From: Thermoanaerobaculia bacterium
GTDB taxonomy: Bacteria; Acidobacteriota; Thermoanaerobaculia; Gp7-AA8
Assembly: GCA_017883215.1 (NCBI GenBank)
Contig: JADGOA010000132.1
Coordinates: 1 to 9,239 of the forward strand
DNA: 9,239 nucleotides
Direction of reading: 5' to 3'
The first letter of the stretch is position 1; each line of letters begins with the position of its first letter. The notes under the pieces were generated by a model that made no database searches, was not told the DNA's origin, and saw only the letters and a program-made list of their open reading frames with translations. Both the position numbers and the translations under genes were made by a program. Positions 1 through 5,786 of this stretch are shown here, piece by piece.

Positions 1-6
1 GTGGTG

Positions 7-100
7 GTGCCCCACATCTGCCCGGGTTTGACAGATGTGGGTGACAACTCGGCAAGAACCCACGTCTCGCAAAAGCAGCGAGACGCGGGGCACCGGGCAG
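7..100. repeat. Nested inverted repeats (two hairpins plus outer arms)
   Basis: Hairpin 1 pairs CCCACATCTG (11-20) with CAGATGTGGG (32-41), a perfect 10-bp stem. Hairpin 2 pairs CCCACGTCTCGC (59-70) with GCGAGACGCGGG (78-89), 12 bp with one mismatch and loop AAAAGCA. Alternative outer arms also exist: GTGCCCC (7-13) with GGGGCAC (87-93), and CTGCCCGG (18-25) with CCGGGCAG (93-100). The outer and inner pairings compete. It could be a REP-like element, the end of a mobile element, or a terminator of a gene left of the window. No T-tract follows, so a plain intrinsic terminator is unlikely. The pairings are seen directly; the role is unknown. Confidence 0.6.
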
Positions 101-264
101 ACATATCACTGCGCCGCAGATTAACGCGGGTGTAGAATGCGCGGCTTGTCGGAGGTGCCTCCTTGTCAACCTTCATCAATGATTATCAGTTGCTGGCTGT
201 TGACTGGGGACGGCGCGCTCGCTAAGGTACTGAACAAATGTCTAAGTTGCGCCGGAGCGTCGAT

Positions 265-281
265 GCGCATAAACTATGCGC
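265..281. promoter_or_regulatory. Operator-like palindrome upstream of the CcdA-like ORF
   Basis: GCGCATA (265-271) and TATGCGC (275-281) form a perfect 7-bp inverted repeat with a 3-base spacer. It lies 21 bases before the ATG at 303, just upstream of an A/T-rich stretch (TATATT, 283-288). Antitoxins with an N-terminal ribbon-helix-helix normally repress their own promoter by binding such a palindrome, so autoregulation is a reasonable inference. A weak promoter (TTGCGC 247-252, TAAACT 270-275, 17-base spacer) would overlap it. Confidence 0.4.
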
Positions 282-302
282 ATATATTCCAAGGAAGACT
301 TC

Positions 303-566
303 ATGCTCACCCGGACCGGCACCGTGCGCACGCGAAAAAAGGCGGCCAATCTCAGCGTCGATGGCGAGTTACTCGATTGCGCAAAACGCCTGCAATTCGT
401 ACGTCGCCTACGCCTTTCGCAACAACGTGGAAATGATAGTGATCCCTCCGAATACTCTCTCAACCGTCGCTTACTACATAACGGCGCGAACATGGGGCTA
501 CGGAACGCACAACCAGAAGTTCGCGCTGTTTGTAGCAAACGCGCAGTAGGAGATTCCAACACATGA
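303..566 (+). CDS. CcdA-like antitoxin N-terminus, probably decayed (87 aa ORF)
   Basis: The start ATG at 303 has a strong SD (AAGGAAG, 291-297) five bases upstream. Residues about 9-30 (RTRKKAANLSVDGELLDCAK, then RL) match the N-terminal ribbon-helix-helix of CcdA-family antitoxins, where the pattern is K-x-A/T-N-L-S-x-D-x-x-L-L-x-x-A. After residue 30 the expected G-I-N-L-S segment and acidic toxin-binding tail are missing, replaced by an arginine- and asparagine-rich sequence without family character. The ORF runs to a TGA at 564-566 that overlaps the next ATG (ATGA). No CcdB toxin follows. Likely a truncated remnant that keeps only the DNA-binding half. The CcdA call is by motif memory. 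The overlapping frame 238-549 competes with the 3' part of this ORF. Confidence 0.42.
   Translation: MLTRTGTVRTRKKAANLSVDGELLDCAKRLQFVRRLRLSQQRGNDSDPSEYSLNRRLLHNGANMGLRNAQPEVRAVCSKRAVGDSNT
361..549 (+). pseudogene. Unidentified coding-like fragment overlapping the antitoxin ORF
   Basis: This frame (open from 238, internal ATG at 361) reads as natural protein after about 376: segments such as NNVEMIVIPPNTLSTVAYY and TWGYGTHNQKFALFVANAQ have a balanced, beta-strand-like composition, whereas the antitoxin frame over the same bases does not. It ends at TAG 547-549, and the AGGAG that serves the next gene begins inside that stop codon, a typical operon spacing. The 5' part of the frame overlaps the CcdA-like start in another phase and looks non-coding. 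I read it as the C-terminal end of a lost gene joined to the antitoxin 5' end, or as a small gene starting at 361. I do not recognise the family. Confidence 0.3.
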
Positions 567-1348
567 GGCACTTATGCGTGTTGTCCGTTGTGATGTGCGC
601 GGTCGTGCTCACCGCCGGCACAGTTTCGGGGCAGGAGTACGAACGTGTTCTTCTGCCTGTGGTGACGAACTCTTCGCCTGGCGCATTCGGCTCGCTTTGG
701 TCGACGTTCCTAGCGGTATACAACGGAAGTGACTCAACGGGCGTTATAGAGTACCCCTTTGGATGCGTCATCGGAACATGCCCGCGCGGACTTCCGATCG
801 GAGCACATGAAACCAGTGTACTGACGACGATAGGTCCGCCCCCGGCAGGCATACCGGGCCTCCTGGTCTATGTGCTGCAGCCACAGAATGCCAGGTTCGC
901 GTTCGAGACTCGTGTACAGGATCTTTCGCGGCAGGCTCTTACGTGGGGCACAGAGTTACCTGCGATTCACGAGTCGGCTGCGCGCACCGATACGCTGCAG
1001 CTTCTGGATATACCGCTCGATGTGCGGTTTCGGCGCCTACTCCGCGTGTACGACCTCGACGCTCGGCTCGCGAGCGTTGTTCGTGTTCGAATTCTGCCGA
1101 TGACCTCGGATGTGTCATTAGCCGAACTCGACCTCGTGATGACGCCCTACCTAATGGAACCATTCACCGATCGTCCGTTCTATCCCGGTTACGCGAGTCT
1201 GGCCGACTTTACACAACTTCCGGGAGTCGCAGGCATGGATCGTGTGCGGATCGAGATTCGACCCGTCACTTCCGGCCTGCGCTTCTGGGCCTTCGTCAGC
1301 GTTACTAATAACGAAACACAGCACGTCACTACCATTACGCCGCAGTAG
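563..1348 (+). CDS. Secreted protein of unknown function (261 aa)
   Basis: The start ATG 563 has SD AGGAG (548-552) with a 10-base spacer. Residues 1-23 form a signal peptide (hydrophobic core VLSVVMCAVVLTAG, likely cut before QEY). The mature part is rich in predicted beta strands, with short motifs such as VLLPV near its start, GAFGSLW, and a C-terminal WAFVSVTNNETQHVTTITPQ. Two cysteines eight codons or fewer apart (FGCVIGTC) could form a disulfide in the periplasm or outside. There is no enzyme motif, transmembrane helix or C-terminal aromatic of a beta-barrel. Codon use includes ATA, TTA and CTA, which are nearly absent from the genes to the right, suggesting recent acquisition or relaxed selection. 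A composite stem-loop follows the stop by two bases. The call as a real gene is firm; the function is not known. Confidence 0.75.
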   Translation: MRHLCVLSVVMCAVVLTAGTVSGQEYERVLLPVVTNSSPGAFGSLWSTFLAVYNGSDSTGVIEYPFGCVIGTCPRGLPIGAHETSVLTTIGPPPAGIPGLLVYVLQPQNARFAFETRVQDLSRQALTWGTELPAIHESAARTDTLQLLDIPLDVRFRRLLRVYDLDARLASVVRVRILPMTSDVSLAELDLVMTPYLMEPFTDRPFYPGYASLADFTQLPGVAGMDRVRIEIRPVTSGLRFWAFVSVTNNETQHVTTITPQ

Positions 1349-1349
1349 C

Positions 1350-1412
1350 TTGCCTTGTTGACTAAGAATGAACGGCCGCGGCCTACCCGTTTAGACCGCG
1401 GCCGAAAGGCAA
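1350..1412. terminator. Composite stem-loop right after the secreted-protein gene
   Basis: Outer arms TTGCCTT (1350-1356) and AAGGCAA (1406-1412) enclose a strong inner hairpin, CGGCCGCGG (1373-1381) with CCGCGGCCG (1396-1404), loop 14 bases. It starts two bases after the TAG at 1346-1348, the place for a transcription terminator. There is no T-run on the + strand; on the minus strand the inner stem is followed by TTCATTCTTA, so it could end transcription from the right better than from the left. Confidence 0.4.
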
Positions 1413-1416
1413 ACGC

Positions 1417-1478
1417 CGCGACAACTGCGGAGCCGAACTGTGGATTCGATTCCACAGTTCGGAAACTGTCTTGTCGCG
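1417..1478. repeat. Large near-symmetric inverted repeat (62 bp cruciform-type)
   Basis: The inner stem CCGAACTGTGGA (1433-1444) pairs perfectly over 12 bp with TCCACAGTTCGG (1451-1462) around a 6-base loop. Outer arms CGCGACAA (1417-1424) and TTGTCGCG (1471-1478) pair perfectly over 8 bp. Between arms is an 8 by 8 unpaired bulge. The geometry (paired arm, symmetric bulge, paired arm, small loop) resembles folded recombination sites, but the integron attC boxes are absent. It lies five bases after the preceding stem-loop. Confidence 0.6.
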
Positions 1479-1778
1479 ATTCTTCATCAACTCCGCGTGG
1501 GCGACGATGACGCCCGAAAGCTCGCCGAAGGCTTTGCCTCCTTCGACGCCCAGGCGCTGACGTCCCTCGGAGTCGGCGAGGCAATCTGCAGGATCGACCG
1601 CGCCGACCATGACTTCAATCTGGGACTGTAAGTGGTGTAAGTGGGGTCACACCTTCGCTCTTTGTTCCAAAAACAGTGGGGGCGGGGACCCGACCGCCAT
1701 CCGGCGATGGCCCCGCTTCGCCATGGTGAGCTTTGCGAATGGCGGTGAGGGGAGTCAGGCTCCTGAGGGGGAACGGTA
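1479..1778. other. Gene-poor stretch with short repeats
   Basis: No convincing gene is seen between the 62-bp inverted repeat and the PilZ gene. Two short opposite frames (1440-1631 on +, 63 codons; 1383-1610 on -, 75 codons) overlap each other, have equally GC-rich third positions and no usable SD, and the minus one runs through both stem-loops; neither is called. The stretch holds a tandem duplication at 1627-1644, a small hairpin CCATC-CGGC-GATGG (1697-1710) and arms CCGCCAT (1694-1700) with ATGGCGG (1739-1745). It is best read as intergenic or decayed mobile-element sequence. Confidence 0.45.
1627..1650 (+). repeat. Tandem 9-bp duplication followed by GGTCAC
   Basis: TGTAAGTGG occurs twice in a row (1627-1635, 1636-1644) and runs into GGTCAC, so the second copy reads AAGTGGGGTCAC. 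Similar AAGTGGGGTC-type termini are, from memory, common in intergenic elements near REP-associated Y1 transposases. No transposase is present here, so this link is weak. Confidence 0.4.
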
Positions 1779-2471
1779 TTGAGCGGCACCCATGCTGTTC
1801 GTGCGACACTTGATGCTGTGGATGAGCGGAGAGCGGCGGAGCGGGTGCTGATCGACCCGGAGATCGACGCCACGATCAGCGGAGTTCCCGTGCGAATCGT
1901 GGAGTTGAGTGCCGTCGGCGGCCGCATCGAGCACGAAGGGCGGTTCGCGCTCGCCAGCCCGGAGCTCCAGATCGTGTGGCAGGGAGAGTCGATGTTCCTG
2001 CCGGCGCGCATCGTCCGTTCTGAGATCGTCGGCCGCAGCGGATCGAAGCTGATGTACCGCACTGGGATCAGATTCACCGGAGACCCGCTGCGTGTGGAAC
2101 GACTCTTGTCTGCAATTCTTCGCCCCACCGAATCGAGAGCCGCAGAGGATCCACCACTTCGAGCGCCACAACCGAAGATTCTGCCGCAGCCGCAGCCGGC
2201 GCAGCTGGATGACACGTGGACGCGACAGGTGAAGTTTCTCGACAGCGATCCCGAAGACGCGCTTCCCTACGCGCAATTCCGGCAGACCGCTGACGGATGG
2301 AAGAAGAGCTACGTGGCCTCACCCGAGCAGCCGCAGGACGGCTTCACGATTCCTCGCGACCAGCGCGATTTTCCCGAGCTGCAACGCACGTTCGAATGCG
2401 CCGACCCCGAGACGAGGCGCATGATGCAGATCGCGCTGCTGGCGCAGCTCGAGGCTCGCCAGGCAGGTTGA
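1779..2471 (+). CDS. PilZ-domain protein (230 aa)
   Basis: The start is TTG 1779, chosen because GAGGGGG (1764-1770) precedes it by eight bases and no other in-frame start has an SD. Residues about 15-105 form a PilZ domain, the receptor fold for cyclic di-GMP: RxxxR is R18-AAE-R22, and the second motif is E42-L-S44-A-V-G47, where Glu replaces the usual Asp/Asn of (D/N)xSxxG. Both motifs precede beta-strand sequence ending in GIRFTGDP. Binding is plausible but less certain for the Glu variant. A Pro/Gln-rich linker (about 115-142) leads to a C-terminal part of about 85 residues of unknown fold, ending in a helix (RRMMQIALLAQLEAR). It is cytoplasmic, with no membrane segment. The next gene starts nine bases later, so the two probably share a transcript. 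The domain call is firm; the partner is unknown. Confidence 0.72.
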   Translation: MSGTHAVRATLDAVDERRAAERVLIDPEIDATISGVPVRIVELSAVGGRIEHEGRFALASPELQIVWQGESMFLPARIVRSEIVGRSGSKLMYRTGIRFTGDPLRVERLLSAILRPTESRAAEDPPLRAPQPKILPQPQPAQLDDTWTRQVKFLDSDPEDALPYAQFRQTADGWKKSYVASPEQPQDGFTIPRDQRDFPELQRTFECADPETRRMMQIALLAQLEARQAG

Positions 2472-2480
2472 AGGACGTCC

Positions 2481-3257
2481 ATGGCCTCGTCGTCGCGCAG
2501 CGTGGCCTTCGTCGCCGGCATTCTGTTCGCCGCCGTTGCCGCTCGCAGCCAGGATCTCATCAATCCCGATCGCCCCGGCATCGCCGACGGAAGCACGACG
2601 ATCCGCCGCGGCGCCGTGCAGATCGAGGCCGGGATCGAGCGCGACGACCAGCGCAGCCTGGGGGTGGAGCAGCGCATTCTGTCGACGCCGGCCCTGCTTC
2701 GAGTGGGAATCACCGACGCGCTCGAGCTGCGTTTCGAGAGCACCGGCTATCATCGCCTGACATCCGCTGGAGAAACATCGACCGGATGGGCCCCCGCATC
2801 CGTCGGCTTGAAAGTGCATCTTCAGGACGAGGACGCGAACCTTCATCGACCTTCCCTCGGGATCATCGCCCGGCTCTTCGTCCCGTCCGGCTCCGGCGAG
2901 CTCCACAGCGGAGAGGCCACCGGCGACCTGCGCCTCGCCGCCGATCTCGACCTCACCGACCACTGGTCGATCAATCCGAACGTGGGCATCGCCTTCACCG
3001 AAGGCGGCGGCCGCTTTACAGCCGCCCTGGCTGCGCTCACGATTCAGTACAGCTTCACGCCGAGACTCAATGCATTCGTCGATGGCGGGATGCAGGCGCC
3101 CGAAGAGCGCAGCGGCACATCGTCTCTTCTCCTCGATACAGGAGCCGCGTACATCGTTGGACGCAACCTGCAGCTCGACGCCTCCATGGGTTGGGGTGCA
3201 CACGGAAACACTCCACCGCGGCTGTTCTGGGCAGCCGGCGTGAGCCGGCGGTTCTAG
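2481..3257 (+). CDS. Outer-membrane beta-barrel protein, MetA-pathway transporter-like (258 aa)
   Basis: The start ATG 2481 has SD AAGGA (2471-2475) five bases upstream, beginning at the last base of the PilZ stop. Residues 1-23 are a signal peptide (AFVAGILFAAVAARS, cut before QDL). The mature protein starts with LINPDRPGIADGSTT, then alternates short amphipathic strands with turns (IQIEAGIE-like, LELRFES, ASVGLKVHL, LGIIARLFVP, LRLAADLDL, LTIQYSF, LDTGAAYIV, LQLDASMGWG) and ends in VSRRF. The terminal Phe is the usual recognition residue for beta-barrel assembly. The NPDRPGxADGs start and the strand pattern fit the transporter family annotated as putative MetA-pathway phenol degradation (PF13557). 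The substrate is unknown and the phenol link in that name should not be taken literally. It overlaps the converging kinase gene by four bases. Confidence 0.7.
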   Translation: MASSSRSVAFVAGILFAAVAARSQDLINPDRPGIADGSTTIRRGAVQIEAGIERDDQRSLGVEQRILSTPALLRVGITDALELRFESTGYHRLTSAGETSTGWAPASVGLKVHLQDEDANLHRPSLGIIARLFVPSGSGELHSGEATGDLRLAADLDLTDHWSINPNVGIAFTEGGGRFTAALAALTIQYSFTPRLNAFVDGGMQAPEERSGTSSLLLDTGAAYIVGRNLQLDASMGWGAHGNTPPRLFWAAGVSRRF

Positions 3258-4696
3258 TGTTGTGTTTCATAGACCAGGGGAACCGTGAATGAGAAGGTGC
3301 TTCCCATACCCGGTGTGCTCTCGACTGTGATGCGACCGCCGTGTGCCTCGACAGCCAGCTTGCAGAAGGCGAGGCCGAGACCGCTGCCGACCTTGCTGTG
3401 CGGGTCGAGCTGCGCGAATTTCTCGAAGATACGCTCCAACGATTCCGCGGGGATGCCCTGACCGCTGTCGCGGATCGCGAAACGGAGGTTCTGACTCTGG
3501 TCCTGCGACGCGGTGATCGTCACGGTTCCGGCTCGGGTGAATTTGATGGCATTGGCGATGAGGTTGACGAGCGTGCGGCTCAGCTTCTTCTCGTCACCGG
3601 CGAACCGCGGCAGCCCGGAGCCGATCTCGGTCACGATCGCGGTTCGTCCCTCTTGCGCGAGTGAAGCCACCTGTTCGACGGCGCCGGCCACCAGCTCGGC
3701 GGCCGACAGCTCCTCGTACTGAAGCTGCGTAGGCCCCGACTCCATTTTCTCCACGTCTAGGAGGTCGTTGATCATTCCCAGGAGAGTCTTGCCGCCGCCG
3801 ATGGCGATCGCCAGCAACTCGCGCTGTGATTCACTGAGCGTCCTTTCGGTGTCCAGCATCTCCACGCCGAGGATTACCGACGTGAGGGGCGTGCGGAGAT
3901 CGTGGACGATCATGTTGCGCATGTCGTCGCGCAGCTTCTCGAGCTCCTGCAGTCGCCCGTAGTTTTTCTGCAACTGCTCGAAGAGGGCGGTCTCCCGGTC
4001 CCGGCCGCGCTTCTTCTCCAGGCTGGAGTCGACGCGTGCCTTCAGCAGGGTGGGATCGAACGGCTTGGTCAGGTAGTCTTCGGCGCCGGCCTCGATGCAC
4101 CGGACCACGGACTGCACTTCGTTGAGCGCTGAGATCATGATGACCGGGATGTGCTGCAACCGCTCGTCGGACTTGATGTGCCCCAGCACCTCGTAGCCGT
4201 CCATGTCCGGCATCATGATGTCGAGCAGCACGAGGTCGAAAGCCGCCTCGCGCATCAGATCGAGAGCGTCGCGCCCGTTGCTGGCCGTCCTGACGCCGTG
4301 GCCCTGCCGCCTCAAGCGGCGGGAGAGGACGTCGCGGTTGGTGGCGTCGTCATCGACGATGAGCAGAAGCCCCGGCCCGGCGGCGGGATGCCGGCTGACG
4401 ACCGCTGATTCCTGCAGTGGCTCGCGTTCGTCGGCGATGGCGATCGGGTTGGCGTTCTGATCGGAGGTGAAGTTCTCCTCGATCACCGCGAGCATTCGAT
4501 GACCCGCGGCGCCGATTCTTCCCAGGGCGGACATGAAGTCTTCGCGCCGCTGTCCCTCCGCTTCCTCGGTCAGCATCTCCGAGTAGCCGATGATCTGATT
4601 GAGTGGGGCTCTCAGGTCGTGAAGGAGCTGCGAGGGGAGGCTGGTTCTCGCGGCGCCGATGATCCGATCGGACTCCGGAACCGTTCGCGCGCTCAC
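3254..4696 (-). CDS. Hybrid sensor histidine kinase, HisKA-REC-HisKA-HATPase (480 aa)
   Basis: The start is GTG 4696-4694, preferred over an upstream ATG (4783) because GGGAGG lies about seven bases before it and it overlaps the TGA of the upstream regulator (GTGA). Domains in order: a HisKA-like dimerisation helix pair (about 20-76) with H-box H26-D-L-R-A-P-L; a receiver (about 109-230) with acidic pocket D115-D117, phospho-acceptor D159 in LLDIMMPDMDG, and K211-P; a short coiled coil (230-258); a second HisKA with H265-D-L-R-T-P-L; and an ATPase domain with N-box N378-N382, G1 D410-S-G-Q-G and G2 G437-S-G-L-G-L. It has no membrane segment or sensor domain, so it is likely cytoplasmic and receives signals through partners. 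One ATPase with two H-boxes is unusual. Partner regulators are not in the window. Kinase identity is very firm. Confidence 0.93.
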   Translation of the reverse strand: MSARTVPESDRIIGAARTSLPSQLLHDLRAPLNQIIGYSEMLTEEAEGQRREDFMSALGRIGAAGHRMLAVIEENFTSDQNANPIAIADEREPLQESAVVSRHPAAGPGLLLIVDDDATNRDVLSRRLRRQGHGVRTASNGRDALDLMREAAFDLVLLDIMMPDMDGYEVLGHIKSDERLQHIPVIMISALNEVQSVVRCIEAGAEDYLTKPFDPTLLKARVDSSLEKKRGRDRETALFEQLQKNYGRLQELEKLRDDMRNMIVHDLRTPLTSVILGVEMLDTERTLSESQRELLAIAIGGGKTLLGMINDLLDVEKMESGPTQLQYEELSAAELVAGAVEQVASLAQEGRTAIVTEIGSGLPRFAGDEKKLSRTLVNLIANAIKFTRAGTVTITASQDQSQNLRFAIRDSGQGIPAESLERIFEKFAQLDPHSKVGSGLGLAFCKLAVEAHGGRITVESTPGMGSTFSFTVPLVYETQH

Positions 4697-4866
4697 GAGA
4701 CCGCCTCCCTTGCGAGCAGCAGAGTCAGCATCTTGCCCAGAAGGCGCGGCAGCTCGATCGGCTTGGTGTCGTAGTCGTCGCATCCCGCTTCCAGCGCTTT
4801 GTCGCGATCATTGGCCATGGCATGCGCCGGGAGGGCGCAAAATGCTCGCTCTTCCGTGATCGGTCC
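4693..4866 (-). pseudogene. 5'-truncated response regulator (receiver C-terminus only)
   Basis: Upstream of the kinase the minus strand reads CALPAHAMANDRDKALEAG, then CDDYDTKPIELPRLLGKM, ending TGA at 4695-4693. This is the last third of a CheY/DivK-like receiver: beta-4 end, helix 4, the conserved K-P after beta-5, and helix 5. The phospho-acceptor Asp and acidic pocket should lie further upstream, but an in-frame TGA is at 4869-4867 and no receiver sequence is seen beyond in any frame. The gene has lost its 5' part by deletion or rearrangement. A start at ATG 4818 would give about 41 residues without activity. Its 3' end still carries the SD for the kinase and overlaps the kinase start by four bases (GTGA), showing that the two were once a coupled pair. 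Confidence 0.75.
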
Positions 4867-5018
4867 TCAGCGGCAGAGCCGCAGAGACGGGATCACACCT
4901 CGTCGAGGCGCCGAATGCGCGGCGCTGCCTCCAGGCGCGAAGCGTGTCGACTCGTCGGCGCGGCTCGCATCTGACCTCGTCGCGCCCGCAACGAACATCA
5001 CCGGATTTGCGGAGGGGA

Positions 5019-5034
5019 GTACCAAGTTTGGTAC
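5019..5034. promoter_or_regulatory. Palindrome across the acyltransferase start
   Basis: GTACCAA (5019-5025) and TTGGTAC (5028-5034) form a perfect inverted repeat with a two-base centre. It directly follows an SD-like GGAGGGG (5011-5017) and includes the proposed TTG start. It could be a repressor operator or an mRNA hairpin hiding the start. The seen fact is the palindrome; regulation is inferred. Confidence 0.4.
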
Positions 5035-5786
5035 CCTCACCGGCCGTGGGTTTGCTCCGCAGTGCGCTCGTCTTCGGTATGCTCGTGCTCCTCAAGGCAG
5101 CGAGCAGGATCTTCTACCGCCCCGACATCGGGTTCATCGGCAAGACGCCGAAGGACCCCTGGGCGAATATCCGCCTGGTGGCGTTTCTGAACCACACGAG
5201 CCTTTTCGAGCCGGTGTTCCTGTCGGGGGTACCGTTGCGATTCCTCTGGCGTCTGGCCTCCCACGGGGTGATTCCGGCTGCGGATAAGACGACAGGGCGT
5301 CCGCTCGTCGGGTTGATTTTCAAGTTCGTTGCCCACCACGTCATCTCGATCAGCCGCGAGCGCGATCACACCTGGTTCGAAGTGCTCAACAAAATCGACC
5401 CGGGCTCGATGGTCATCATCGCGCCGGAAGGGCGCATGAAACGCGAGACAGGCCTCGATATCAACGGGAATCCGATGACCGTGCGGGGCGGCATCGCCGA
5501 CGTTCTTCTGGCCGTTCAGAGCGGCCGGATGCTGATCGCCTACAGCGGCGGATTGCACCACGTGCAGGTTCCGGGGCATTTCACCGTCGGTGTCTTCAAG
5601 ACCGTTCGCTTGCGCATCGAGAACATCGACATCGCCGCGTACATCGCCGAGCAGACGGCGCGCGGCGGCGAAGAGAATTTCAAGCGGAACCTGCGCGAAG
5701 ACCTCGAGCGCCGTCGCGACCTCAACTGTCCGGTGGACCCGGACTCCGATTCGCCGGCACGGCCGCGGATGACGGCTTTGAAGTGA
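5028..5786 (+). CDS. PlsC-like membrane acyltransferase (about 252 aa)
   Basis: This would transfer an acyl group to a lysophospholipid or related glycerol acceptor at the inner membrane. With the TTG start, residues 7-29 form a membrane helix. Acyltransferase motif I is N55-H56-T-S-L-F-E61, with Glu in place of the Asp of the usual NHxxxxD. A motif-II-like segment is S107-I-S-R-E-R-D, motif III is P133-E-G-R-M-K in place of PEGTRS, followed by GGIADVLLAVQSG and IAYSGG, which fill the place of motif IV. TTG 5028 was chosen because GGAGGGG (5011-5017) is ten bases upstream; the frame is open to 4944, and GTG 5046 is another choice. The charged C-terminus (EENFKRNLREDLERRRDL) is a soluble helix. 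Stop codon TGA 5784-5786 lies at the edge of a heptamer repeat. Family assignment is firm; substrate is open. Confidence 0.78.
   Translation: MVPSPAVGLLRSALVFGMLVLLKAASRIFYRPDIGFIGKTPKDPWANIRLVAFLNHTSLFEPVFLSGVPLRFLWRLASHGVIPAADKTTGRPLVGLIFKFVAHHVISISRERDHTWFEVLNKIDPGSMVIIAPEGRMKRETGLDINGNPMTVRGGIADVLLAVQSGRMLIAYSGGLHHVQVPGHFTVGVFKTVRLRIENIDIAAYIAEQTARGGEENFKRNLREDLERRRDLNCPVDPDSDSPARPRMTALK

Noticed and set aside
28..56. Promoter with TTGACA at 28-33
   Set aside because: No -10 match at the right distance, and the hexamer is part of a hairpin arm.
1350..1478. Integron attC site / gene cassette
   Set aside because: The paired-arm geometry is suggestive, but the RYYYAAC and GTTRRRY core boxes are absent, and no integrase is in the window.
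2297..3292. 331-codon plus-strand frame
   Set aside because: Arg-rich, low-complexity shadow of the PilZ and beta-barrel genes, which have SDs and recognisable domains in another frame.
4697..4783. N-terminal extension of the kinase to 4783
   Set aside because: Those codons read in the wrong phase through the receiver remnant; the GTG with its SD and GTGA overlap is better.
4944..5027. N-terminal extension of the acyltransferase to ATG 4944
   Set aside because: The added 28 residues are Arg/Ser/Pro-rich without family similarity, and the SD at 5011-5017 favours the TTG at 5028.
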